39,883 nucleotides of DNA, from assembly GCF_000805335.1 (NCBI RefSeq), contig NZ_KN708638.1, forward strand, positions 4,326,172-4,366,054, written 5' to 3'. The position numbers and the translations under genes were made by a program. Each line of letters begins with the position of its first letter. Position 1 is the stretch's first letter. Positions 24,742-33,100 of this stretch are shown here, piece by piece. The DNA is from Streptomyces sp. CT34 (GTDB taxonomy: Bacteria > Actinomycetota > Actinomycetes > Streptomycetales > Streptomycetaceae). The notes under the pieces were generated by a model. It did no database searches and had not been told where the DNA came from. It saw nothing but the letters and a program-made list of their open reading frames with translations.

Positions 24742-25056
24742 ATGGCAAGCACCCGTACCGCCCGTGTCATCGCTGTCGCCCTCGCGCTGCCCTTTGCGGC
24801 CGCGCTCTGCACCGGCGTGGCACAGGCCGACAACGGTGGCTTCGCGAGCCACGGGTCGAGCTCGGCCGTCACGAACCAGGTGGGGACCGGCGTCGGCCAC
24901 GACAACCACGGCAACTCCACGAGCGGCCAGCAGGTGGCCAACGGCCCCGGGGCGTCCAACCGGAACAACACGGCCAGTGTGAACGGCTCCGGTATCACGG
25001 TCATCGACCAGAGCAACGCCGACGACGACTACGACCACGACGGCTGGCTCTGGTGA
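24742..25056 (+). CDS. Small secreted Asn/Ser/Gly-rich protein, function unknown
   Basis: The 104-residue product has a clear signal peptide (MASTRTARVIAVALALPFAA to about VAQA, cleavage near residue 29-30). The mature part is about 75 residues, rich in Asn, Gly and Ser (SSAVTNQVGTGVGHDNHG, NGPGASNRNNTAS), and ends in an acidic, aromatic tail (DDDYDHDGWLW). It is not a chaplin (no two-cysteine chaplin pattern in the mature part) and not a rodlin. The repetitive polar sequence could fit a surface or matrix protein, by inference. The ATG at 24742 follows TAGGAGGAAGAGAC, a strong ribosome site. A long hairpin follows at 25162-25200. Confidence 0.82.
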   Translation: MASTRTARVIAVALALPFAAALCTGVAQADNGGFASHGSSSAVTNQVGTGVGHDNHGNSTSGQQVANGPGASNRNNTASVNGSGITVIDQSNADDDYDHDGWLW

Positions 25057-25161
25057 CCCCGGCCGGCCGCGGCGTGGTGCGGCGGCCGACCGGAGGATGA
25101 GGCGAGGTACGGCGTGTGCGGACAGTGGGCTGCTCTGGGGTTCGCCGCGCGTACCTTGACA

Positions 25162-25200
25162 GCGAGCGGGTTTCTGACGGACAGTCAGGAACCCGCTCGC
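25162..25200. terminator. Long GC hairpin downstream of the secreted-protein gene
   Basis: GCGAGCGGGTTTCTGAC (25162-25178) and GTCAGGAACCCGCTCGC (25184-25200) form a 17-bp stem with one U-G wobble and a five-base loop. It lies about 105 bp after the stop of the secreted-protein gene. There is little T-run, but the stem is strong enough to be a terminator. Confidence 0.7.
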
Positions 25201-25249
25201 TCGTTCGTGTGCCCGGACGGATCGCAAGAGCCGCCCGGAGGTCCCGAGG

Positions 25250-25299
25250 CCCTGTCGTCAAGCTCCCGCCTGGCGGACGACGGGAGTTCGACGACAGGG
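25250..25299. promoter_or_regulatory. 19-bp imperfect inverted repeat upstream of the steroid-like operon
   Basis: CCCTGTCGTCAAGCTCCCG (25250-25268) pairs with CGGGAGTTCGACGACAGGG (25281-25299), with 17 of 19 exact matches. It is 68 bp before the first start of the operon. It may be an operator, an attenuator, or a second terminator stem; the sequence alone does not decide. Nothing else is recognisable between 25057 and 25367. Confidence 0.5.
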
Positions 25300-25367
25300 C
25301 CCAGGGCCGCCGGGGTGCGCCGGTGTCTCCGGCGCACGGCCGCCACCAGAAGGGGAGGTCCGCCGTC

Positions 25368-25628
25368 GTGCACCTCGCCGCCACCTCGCGCCGGCAGCGG
25401 TTGCGTGCCGAACTCCGTACGCACGTCGGGGATTTGCGGCCGGACGGACCCGTCGGGGATTCCGCGGTGCAGCGTGCGGTACTGCGTCGGATCGGCGCCG
25501 AGGGCCGCGGCGAGTCGGAGCGGATGTACCGCGCCGCGCGGATCGGCACCTTCGGGGGCGGAGTGAGCGAGGGCCGGCGGGAGATCGTGGCCACGATGCG
25601 ACCGGGGATGCGGAGGGGGCGGCGGTGA
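25368..25628 (+). pseudogene. Internally deleted acyl-CoA dehydrogenase (N- and C-terminal ends fused)
   Basis: This 86-codon frame has a good ribosome site (AGGGGAGG) and GTG start, and its TGA overlaps the next GTG start (GTGA). Residues 1-46 match the start of steroid-type acyl-CoA dehydrogenases (RQRLRAELRTHVGDLRPDGP, then QRAVLRRIGAEG). Residues 49-86 match the extreme C-terminus (ESERMYRAARIGTFGGGVSE, REIVAT). The FAD- and substrate-binding middle of about 300 residues is absent, with the join near 25500-25520. It cannot be an active dehydrogenase. It looks like an in-frame deletion that left translation signals, and coupling to the downstream gene, intact. Confidence 0.7.
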
Positions 25629-27409
25629 CGGAGAAGACGCGCGAGACGCGGGAGGCGGACAAGGCAAACGAGGCCGACAAGGCGGGCGAGGGAGACAGGG
25701 CGGCCGAGGCGACTGGGGTGACCGAGGTGGTTGGGGTGGCTGGGGTGAACGAGGCGGCTGGGGTGACTGGGATGGCCGCGCGGGAGGGGGCGGCCTTCGA
25801 GGAGCGGCTGAAGTCGTACGAGGGACGGGGCGCCGCCACCTCCGGGGTGGGCAAGGACCCCGTCAACGAGCCGATGATCCGCCACTGGTGCGAGGCGATG
25901 GGGGATACCCACCCCGCCTACCGGGGGCCCGGCGCCGTCGCTCCGCCCACCATGCTCCAGGCGTGGACGATGGGCGGGCTCTCCGGGCACCAGGGGCGCA
26001 GCGGGGCGCACGACGAGCTGTTCGCGCTGCTCGACGGTGCGGGCTGCACCTCGATCGTCGCCACCGACTGCGAGCAGGAGTACCTCCGGCCGCTGCGCCC
26101 CGGGGACGCGATCACCTTCGACGCGGTGATCGAATCGGTCTCGGGGCGGAAGACCACGAAGCTGGGCACCGGCTACTTCGTCACGACCCGGATGGACGTC
26201 CGCGCGAACGGCGAACCGGCCGGGACGCACCGCTTCCGGATCCTCAAGTACGCCCCGGCGGCGCGGCGTTCGCAGCCGGCCGAGGGCTCGGGGACGGCGC
26301 CCGAGGGGGGCCGGGGCGGTCCGCCCCAGGGGAGGCGCCCGCGGCCGGTCGTCAACCGGGACAACGCCGGGTTCTGGGACGGGGTCGCCGCCCGCAAGCT
26401 GCTGATCCAGCGCTGCGGCGGCTGCGGGGTGCTGCGGTTCCCCTGGCTGCCCGGGTGCAACGCCTGCGGTGCGGCGGAGTGGGACACGGTCGAGGCGTGC
26501 GGCACCGGCACCATCTACTCGTACGTGGTGATGCACCATCCGCCCTTCCCCGCCTTCGATCCGCCGTACGCGGTCGGGCTGATCGAGCTGGCGGAGGGGG
26601 TGCGGATGGTCAGCAATGTCATCGGGGTGCCCTGCGACCAGGTACGCATCGGGATGCCGGTGCGGCTCGCGTTTCTGCCGGTGGACGGGGAGTGGGAGCT
26701 GCCGGTGTTCCGGCCGGACCCGGGCGGAGGGAGTGCCGGGGGAGGAGGGGCGGACGTGCGTCTCCCCGAGAGCGATGACACGGGCACGAGCGCGGGTATG
26801 GGCGTAAGTGGTGGTACGGGACCGGGTGGTGCGGGCCCGGCGAGCGCCGGTACGGGCATGAGCGGCGCGCCCGATGCGAGCGCTACTGGCCCCGCGAGCG
26901 CCGCCCTACCGGCGAGCGCGGCCAGCCCCGTGAGCGCCGACCCCGCCGGACCCGTCGCCCCCACCGCTTCCGGCGCGCCCGTCGCCCCCACCGCGCCCGT
27001 CGCCGCCCCGGGCGACGAACTACCGCCCCTGACCGTCCCCCTCACCCGCACCCTGATCGTCTCCGGGGCCATCGCCTCGCGGGACTACCAGGACGTGCAC
27101 CACGACGCCGAGGCGGCCAGGGAGAAGGGCTCCCCGGACATCTTCATGAACATCCTCACCACCAACGGGCTGGTCGGCCGCTACATCACCGACCACTTCG
27201 GCCCCCGGTCCGTCCTGCGCAAGGTCGCCATCCGGCTCGGCGCGCCCAACTACCCGGGAGACACCATGGTGTTGCGCGGCACGGTCACCGACGTCGACGG
27301 CGATACCGCCCACGTACGGGTCACCGGCGCCAACGGCCTCGGCCACCACGTCACCGGCACCGTCGTCGTCACCGTCCCCGCCGCCGAGGACCGGGCGGCC
27401 ACCCGATGA
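25625..27409 (+). CDS. MaoC / OB-fold (DUF35) / MaoC fusion, ChsH2-ChsH1-like enoyl-CoA hydratase
   Basis: The 594-residue protein has a low-complexity N-terminus (1-58) and a MaoC-type N-terminal hot-dog domain (about 60-215). A DUF35 zinc ribbon and OB-fold follow (Cys264, Cys267, Cys278, Cys281; about 245-365), then a Pro/Ala/Ser linker and a C-terminal MaoC hydratase domain (about 470-590) with the catalytic region SRDYQDVHHD (485-494). In mycobacteria separate ChsH1 and ChsH2 hydrate the steroid side-chain enoyl-CoA, and the ChsH2 DUF35 part binds the aldolase Ltp2. The fused form is usual in Streptomyces. It is coupled by 4-bp overlaps to the genes on both sides; the steroid substrate is an inference from homology. 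Confidence 0.87.
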   Translation: MTEKTRETREADKANEADKAGEGDRAAEATGVTEVVGVAGVNEAAGVTGMAAREGAAFEERLKSYEGRGAATSGVGKDPVNEPMIRHWCEAMGDTHPAYRGPGAVAPPTMLQAWTMGGLSGHQGRSGAHDELFALLDGAGCTSIVATDCEQEYLRPLRPGDAITFDAVIESVSGRKTTKLGTGYFVTTRMDVRANGEPAGTHRFRILKYAPAARRSQPAEGSGTAPEGGRGGPPQGRRPRPVVNRDNAGFWDGVAARKLLIQRCGGCGVLRFPWLPGCNACGAAEWDTVEACGTGTIYSYVVMHHPPFPAFDPPYAVGLIELAEGVRMVSNVIGVPCDQVRIGMPVRLAFLPVDGEWELPVFRPDPGGGSAGGGGADVRLPESDDTGTSAGMGVSGGTGPGGAGPASAGTGMSGAPDASATGPASAALPASAASPVSADPAGPVAPTASGAPVAPTAPVAAPGDELPPLTVPLTRTLIVSGAIASRDYQDVHHDAEAAREKGSPDIFMNILTTNGLVGRYITDHFGPRSVLRKVAIRLGAPNYPGDTMVLRGTVTDVDGDTAHVRVTGANGLGHHVTGTVVVTVPAAEDRAATR

Positions 27410-28569
27410 CCCTCCACCGCGCCGACGCGCTCGGCAACCGGGCCGCCATCGCCGGTATCGGCGCGACCGAGTTCTCCAAGGACTCCGGCCGCAGCGAGCT
27501 CAAGCTCGCCGTCGAGGCGGTGCACGCCGCCCTCGACGACGCCGGGCTGACCCCGGCCGACGCCGACGGCCTGGTCACCTTCACCATGGACACCAACCCG
27601 GAGATCACCGTCGCCCAGGCGGCCGGCATCGGTGAGCTGTCGTTCTTCTCCCGCGTCCACTACGGAGGCGGTGCGGCCTGCGCCACCGTCCTCCAGGCGG
27701 CCCTGGCGGTCGCCACCGGGCTCGCCGAGGTCGTGGTCTGCTACCGCGCCTTCAACGAACGCTCCGGCCGCCGCTTCGGCTCCGGCGTCCAGCGGCGCGA
27801 ACCGTCCGCCGAGGGCACCGCGCTCGGCTGGAACCTCCCCTTCGGACTGCTCACCCCCGCCTCCTGGGTGGCCATGGCCGCCCGGCGCTATCTGCACACC
27901 TACGGCCTGACCCCGGACGCCTTCGGCCATGTCGCGGTCACCGACCGCCGCCACGCCGCCCGCAATCCGGCCGCGTACTTCTACGGGAAGCCCATCACCC
28001 TCGCCGACCACGCCGCCTCCCGCTGGATCGCCGAGCCGCTGCGCCTCCTGGACTGCTGCCAGGAGACGGACGGCGGGCAGGCGATCGTGGTGACGTCCGC
28101 AGAGCGGGCCCGCGACCTCCGGCACCCGCCCGCACTGATCACGGCGGCGGCGCAGGGGGCCGGCCGCGCCCAGGAGCAGATGACCAGCTTCTACCGCGAC
28201 GACCTGACCGGCCTCCCCGAGATGAACGTGGTCGCCCGCCAGCTCTGGCGCACGTCCGGGCTCACCCCCGCCGACGTCGACGTCGCCATCCTCTACGACC
28301 ACTTCACCCCGTTCGTGCTGATGCAGCTGGAGGAGTTCGGCTTCTGCGGCCCGGGGGAGGCGGCCGGATTCGTGGCCGCGGACGGCCTTCCGCTCAACAC
28401 CCACGGCGGCCAGCTCGGCGAGGCGTATCTGCACGGGATGAACGGCATCGCCGAGGCGGTGCGGCAACTCCGCGGCACGAGCGTGAACCAGGCCGGCACC
28501 CCCGCCCACGCCCTGGTCACGGCCGGTACGGGCGTCCCCACCTCGGGGCTGGTCCTGGGCCGCGGGTAG
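27406..28569 (+). CDS. Ltp2-like lipid-transfer protein / thiolase-fold aldolase
   Basis: The 387-residue protein is a thiolase-fold protein of the SCP-x/Ltp group. It opens with AAIAGIGATEFSKDSGRSELKL, includes YGGGAACATVLQAAL and ends with the glycine-rich LVTAGTGVPTSGLVLG region. The conserved LPLNTHGGQLGEAYLHGMNG segment is present. Ltp2 relatives catalyse the retro-aldol cleavage that follows ChsH hydration of a steroid side-chain CoA ester, working with the DUF35 domain encoded just upstream. The ATG at 27406 overlaps the preceding TGA as ATGA. It is the last gene of the operon; a short hairpin (AGGGGGAC 28659-28666 with GTCCCCCT 28677-28684) lies downstream. Confidence 0.88.
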   Translation: MTLHRADALGNRAAIAGIGATEFSKDSGRSELKLAVEAVHAALDDAGLTPADADGLVTFTMDTNPEITVAQAAGIGELSFFSRVHYGGGAACATVLQAALAVATGLAEVVVCYRAFNERSGRRFGSGVQRREPSAEGTALGWNLPFGLLTPASWVAMAARRYLHTYGLTPDAFGHVAVTDRRHAARNPAAYFYGKPITLADHAASRWIAEPLRLLDCCQETDGGQAIVVTSAERARDLRHPPALITAAAQGAGRAQEQMTSFYRDDLTGLPEMNVVARQLWRTSGLTPADVDVAILYDHFTPFVLMQLEEFGFCGPGEAAGFVAADGLPLNTHGGQLGEAYLHGMNGIAEAVRQLRGTSVNQAGTPAHALVTAGTGVPTSGLVLGRG

Positions 28570-28786
28570 GGCCCGAGCAGCCGCCGTCCCCGCCGTGGGC
28601 GATCGTGGTGGTCCCGTTGCGGCACCCTCGCCGGACGGCCGTACCCTCGGCGCTCCCTAGGGGGACGGCCCCTCCGGTCCCCCTGTAGGAGGTGGGGCGG
28701 GCCCTACCCGTACAACTTGAGGGGGACGCCGCTTCGGCACCTGGGGCCGATCCATCGGGACCGCCTTCGCTTCTAGCGTTGAGCCC

Positions 28787-29323
28787 ATGACCACGTCTGT
28801 GTGCACCAGCGCCTCGACCCCCGCTGTGTTCCCGTCGTTCGCCTCCTACGTACGGGCCCGGGGACCGGTGCTGCTGCGCGCCGCGCGGTCCCTGTCCTCG
28901 AACCCGAACGATGCGGAGGACCTGCTCCAGACCGCGCTCACCAAGACCTTCGTGGCCTGGGAGCGCATCGAGGACCACCGCGCGCTGGACGGCTATGTCC
29001 GCCGCGCGCTGATCAACACCCGCACCTCCCAGTGGCGCAAGCGCAAGGTGGAGGAGTTCGCCTGCGACGAGCTGCCGGAGCCGGACCCGACGCCGGCTCC
29101 CGACCCGGCCGAGCTCCAGGGGCTGCGGGACGCGATGTGGCGCGCGGTGATGCGGCTGCCCGCCCGGCAGCGGGCGATGGTCGTCCTGAGGTATTACGAG
29201 GACCTCAGCGAGGCGCAGACCGCCGAGGTCATGGAGGTCTCGGTCGGCACGGTCAAGAGCGCCGTCTCCCGCGCGCTCGCCAAGCTCCGGGAGGACCCGG
29301 AGCTGGCCCTCCTCGGGGCCTGA
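28787..29323 (+). CDS. SigE-family ECF RNA polymerase sigma factor
   Basis: The 178-residue protein has sigma region 2 (about 15-90: SFASYVRARGPVLLRAAR, DAEDLLQTALTKTFVAW, ALDGYVRRALINT) and region 4 (about 118-172: LPARQRAMVVLRYYEDLSE, VSVGTVKSAVSRALAKL). It lacks regions 1 and 3, as ECF sigmas do, and fits the actinobacterial SigE-family subgroup. No anti-sigma gene is adjacent. The ATG at 28787 is the only sensible start. A palindrome CCGATCCATCGG (28747-28758) lies 28 bp upstream. Target promoters are unknown. Confidence 0.92.
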   Translation: MTTSVCTSASTPAVFPSFASYVRARGPVLLRAARSLSSNPNDAEDLLQTALTKTFVAWERIEDHRALDGYVRRALINTRTSQWRKRKVEEFACDELPEPDPTPAPDPAELQGLRDAMWRAVMRLPARQRAMVVLRYYEDLSEAQTAEVMEVSVGTVKSAVSRALAKLREDPELALLGA

Positions 29324-29327
29324 CCCC

Positions 29328-29392
29328 GCCGAACCATTCCGCGGAACCGCTCTGCGGAACCGCTCTGCGGAACCGTTCCGCCGAAGGTTCCG
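29328..29392. repeat. Five 13-bp tandem repeats after the sigma-factor gene
   Basis: Five head-to-tail 13-bp units start four bases after the sigma stop codon: 29328-29340, 29341-29353, 29354-29366, 29367-29379 and 29380-29392. The consensus is GCGGAACCGCTCT; units 2 and 3 are identical and the fifth is the most diverged. They lie between the convergent sigma and osaB genes. Confidence 0.85.
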
Positions 29393-29471
29393 GCGCCGTG
29401 GTGCCCGCCCGGATCCGGCGACCGCCGCACCGCCACCGCCGGCCGCACCGCCACTGTCGCCGGCACCTCCG

Positions 29472-30191
29472 CTACGTGTCGCGGCCCACCAGCAGCCGCC
29501 CCACCGCCTGTTCCAGGGCCGTGATGCGGTCGGCCAGACCGGCCTGCCCGGCGTCCTTCGCGTCCCGCAGCAGGAGTTCGACCTGTGCGAGCTGACTGGC
29601 GATCTCGGCGAGACGGACGGTTTCGCCCGGGTCGGCGGGAGCCGGCGGCGGGGGGGCGGCGCCCGGCGGTGCGGGCTCCGGCGGCGGTGCGGGGGCTGCC
29701 GTGGGCGGCAGCGCGGACTCGGCCGGCTCTCCGGGGCGTTCCCCGGACGTCGTCAGCAGCCGCTTCAACTGCTCGGCCTGGGCGGCGAGTTGGCGGTTCT
29801 TGCGGTGCAGGTCGAGGAAGACGTTGACCTTGGTGCGCAGGAGCCAGGGGTCGAAGGGCTTGATGAGGAAATCGGCGGCGCCGACCGTATAGCCGCGATA
29901 GGCGTAATTGGGGTCCACGGAGGCGCCGGTGAGCAGGATGATGGGGACGTCTTTCGTCTGATCCAGGCCCTTGATATTGGCCGCGGTCTCGAATCCGTTC
30001 ATCCCCGGCATCAGCACGTCGATGAGCACGACCGCGAATTCCTCGCGGAGCATGGCCTTGAGGGCCTCCTCGCCGGAGCGGGCGCGGACGACTTTCGTGG
30101 CGAGAGAGCCCAGTACGGCTTCGAGGGCGACCAGGTTTTCCTCCATGTCGTCGACGATGAGAATGTTGGCGGTCTCCTGGGGTGGTGTCAT
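29472..30191 (-). CDS. osaB: Response regulator OsaB-like (receiver plus coiled coil, no DNA-binding domain)
   Basis: The 239-residue protein has an N-terminal receiver domain with the acidic pair Asp14-Asp15, phospho-acceptor Asp58 (LIDVLMPG), Thr88 and Lys111 (LIKPF). A short helical stretch (LHRKNRQLAAQAEQLKRLL), a Pro/Ala-rich linker and a C-terminal helical, leucine-rich coiled-coil-like segment (about 192-236) follow; no helix-turn-helix is seen. This matches S. coelicolor OsaB, required for growth and development under osmotic stress. The ATG at 30191 overlaps the stop of the kinase gene (ATGA), so the two are made together. Output is presumably through protein contacts. Confidence 0.88.
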   Translation of the reverse strand: MTPPQETANILIVDDMEENLVALEAVLGSLATKVVRARSGEEALKAMLREEFAVVLIDVLMPGMNGFETAANIKGLDQTKDVPIILLTGASVDPNYAYRGYTVGAADFLIKPFDPWLLRTKVNVFLDLHRKNRQLAAQAEQLKRLLTTSGERPGEPAESALPPTAAPAPPPEPAPPGAAPPPPAPADPGETVRLAEIASQLAQVELLLRDAKDAGQAGLADRITALEQAVGRLLVGRDT

Positions 30192-33100
30192 GACTGCTGC
30201 CCTGCCGTTCCCTCGTCGTCGCTTCCGGCGGCGGTGTCGGGGGAGGGGGATTCCGATTCCGTCCCGGTCGCCGACATACCGGCCGTCCCGGTCACGCCGG
30301 AATCCGGCCGGGGAGCCGTGAACGGGTCGTTCGCCGGGTCCAGCAGCCCGCAGATCACCGACAGCAGCCGGTCCACATCCACCGGTTTCGGGATGTAGTC
30401 GTTGGCCCCGCTCTCGATGGCCTTTTCGCGGTCGCCGGGCATGGCCTTGGCGGTGAGCGCGACAATGGGGAGGTCGGCGAACCGGGGTGTCCGGCGGATG
30501 GCCCGGATCATTTCGTAGCCGTCCATTTCCGGCATCATGATGTCCATCAGGACCAGCGACACATCCGGTGCCCGGTCCAGGACTTCCAGGCCCTCGCGGC
30601 CGTTCTCCGCGTATTTCACGCGGATACCGACCCGGCCGAGTACGTGCGTCAGCGCGAAGACGTTACGGATGTCGTCGTCGACGATGAGAATGCGGCGGTC
30701 GGCCAGGACGCGTCCGGCACGTCCGCTCAGCCAGTCCTTGAGCCGGGTGGTCTCGGGCCAGGCGACATCGCCGCCCTCGGCGGGCCGGACGGCCGTGCGG
30801 GGGCCGAGGCCCTCCTGGGCGGGGAAGACGTCGCCGAGCTGCGGGGTGGTGGCGGGGGGCGGGCCGGAGAGCTGTTCGGCCAGTACCGGGCGACCGGAGG
30901 CTCCGACTCCGGCACCCGGTCCGGCCGTTCCACCGCCCCGGCCGGCCGCGCCCGCCGCGACGACCCGACCGGCCGCGACGGCGCCCGTGCCCGGCTGCGC
31001 ACCGCGCTCCGCCGGCCGGGGCGCGGACGCCGGACCGGGCGCCGGGAACGGCCCGGTGTAGTGCGCGGGCACATACAGCGTGAAGGTCGATCCGACGTCC
31101 ACCTCGCTCTCGGCCTTGATCCGGCCGCCCAGCAGCGCGGCCATGTCCCGGCTGATGGAGAGGCCGAGGCCGGTACCGCCGTATTTGCGGTTGGTGGTGC
31201 CGTCGGACTGCTGGAACGCCTCGAAGATCCCGTCGAGTTTCTCCGGGGGAATACCGATTCCGGTGTCCTTGACGGACATGGCGATCACGGCGTCGGCGGT
31301 GCGCAGCGGCTCCTCCTCGAAATCGCTGCCGGGTACCCGTTCCACGATCAGTTCGACGCCGCCGGTGGAGGTGAACTTCACCGCGTTGGAAAGGAGATTG
31401 CGCAGAATCTGCTGGAGGCGCTGCTCGTCGGAGAAGAGCTCTTCGGGGACGTCCTCGCCGACCCGGACATCGAAGCTGAGACCGCGGTCGACGGTGAGCG
31501 GGCGGAAGGTCGCCCGGACGTAGTCGAGCAGTTTCTTCAGCGGCAGGGCCTTGGGGTGGACGTCCATCCGGCCCGCCTCGATCTTGGAGAGGTCGAGGAT
31601 GTCGTTGATGAGCTGGAGGAGATCGGAGCCGGCGCGGTGGATGGTGACGGCGAACTCCACTTCCTGCGGGGTGAGATGCCCTTCCGGGTTGTCGGCGAGG
31701 AGGCGGGAGAGGACCAGCAGCGAATTGAGCGGGGTGCGCAGTTCGTGCGACATGTTCGCCAGGAATTCCGACTTGTACTGGGAGGAGGTCGCCAGCAGTG
31801 CGGCCTTCTCCTCCAACTCGGCGTTGGTGAGCTGGAGTTCGTCGGAGCGCTGGCGCAGCTCGGCGGTCAGCCGCTGGGATTCCGACAGCAGCGATTCGGT
31901 ACGGGAGTTGGCGATGATGGTGTTGATGGAGACGCCGATCGTGTTCACGAACTGGTCGATGAAGGCGAGGTGCACATCGCTGAAGCGGCTGAAGGAGGCC
32001 AGCTCGATCACGCCGAGTACCTGGTCCTCGAAGAGGATCGGCAGGATGACGACGCTGGCCGGGGCCGCCGCGCCGAGCCCGGAGCTGATGGTGATGTAGT
32101 CCGAGGGCACGGCCTCGACGAGGATGCGTTTCTTCTCCATCGCCGCCTGGGTGATCAGGCCCCAGCCGGGGGAGCCCATCCGCAGCCGCGGCAGCGAGCG
32201 GCGGCCCTCGGGCCGGCCGGTCCCGTACCCGGCGATCAGCTCCAGCCCCTCGCCCGGCTCGGCCCCCGCCTCGGCCAGGAAGAACGCGCCGAACTGGGCG
32301 TTCACCAGCGGCGTCAGCTCGCGCAGGATCAGATCCGCGACCTCGACCAGATCGCGGTGGCCCTGCATCAGACCCGCGATACGGGTGAGGTTGGACTCCA
32401 GCCAGTCCTTGGCGCGGGTGGTCTCGCGCAGGTTGGCGACCATCAGGTTGATGTTGTTCTTCAGGGCGGCGACCTCGCCCTGGGCGTCCACCGTGATCGA
32501 CCCGGACATGTCGCCCTGGGTGACCGCGCTGGCCACCTCGGCGATCGCCCGCACCTGCGTCGTCAGGTTCAGCGCCAGCTCGTTGACGCTGGTGGTCAGC
32601 TGCTTCCAGGTCCCGTAGACGCCCTCGACCCGGGCCTGGCCGCCCAGTTGGCCCTCGCTGCCGACCTCGCGCGCCACCCGGGTCACCTCGGAGGCGAACG
32701 ACGAGAGGGTGTCGACCATCGTGTTGATGGTGGTCTTCAGCTCCAGGATCTCGCCGCGGGCGTCGACGTCGATCTTCTTGGACAGGTCACCGCGGGCCAC
32801 GGCGGTGGCCACCTGGGCGATGTTGCGGACCTGCGAAGTCAGGTTGTCCGCCATGGAGTTGACGTTGTCGGTGAGGTTCTTCCAGACCCCGGACACGCCG
32901 TGGACCTGGGCGCGCCCGCCCAGCCGGCCCTCCGTGCCGACCTCGCGGGCCACCCTGGTGACCTCGTCCGCGAACGCCCGCAGCTGTTTGACCATGGTAT
33001 TCACGGTGTCCTTGAGCTCCAGGATCTCGCCGCGGGCGTCGACGTCGATCTTCTTGGACAGGTCGCCGTTGGCGACCGCCGTGGTGACCTGGGCGATGTT

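Noticed and set aside
24742..25056. Chaplin or rodlin identity for the small secreted protein
   Set aside because: The mature region lacks the two cysteines and the conserved hydrophobic pattern of chaplins, and it does not resemble rodlins; only the secretion signal and Asn/Gly-richness are shared.
25001..26539. A 512-codon minus-strand frame across the start of the MaoC fusion gene
   Set aside because: It is a low-complexity antisense shadow. The plus strand shows coupled starts, ribosome sites and recognisable domains.
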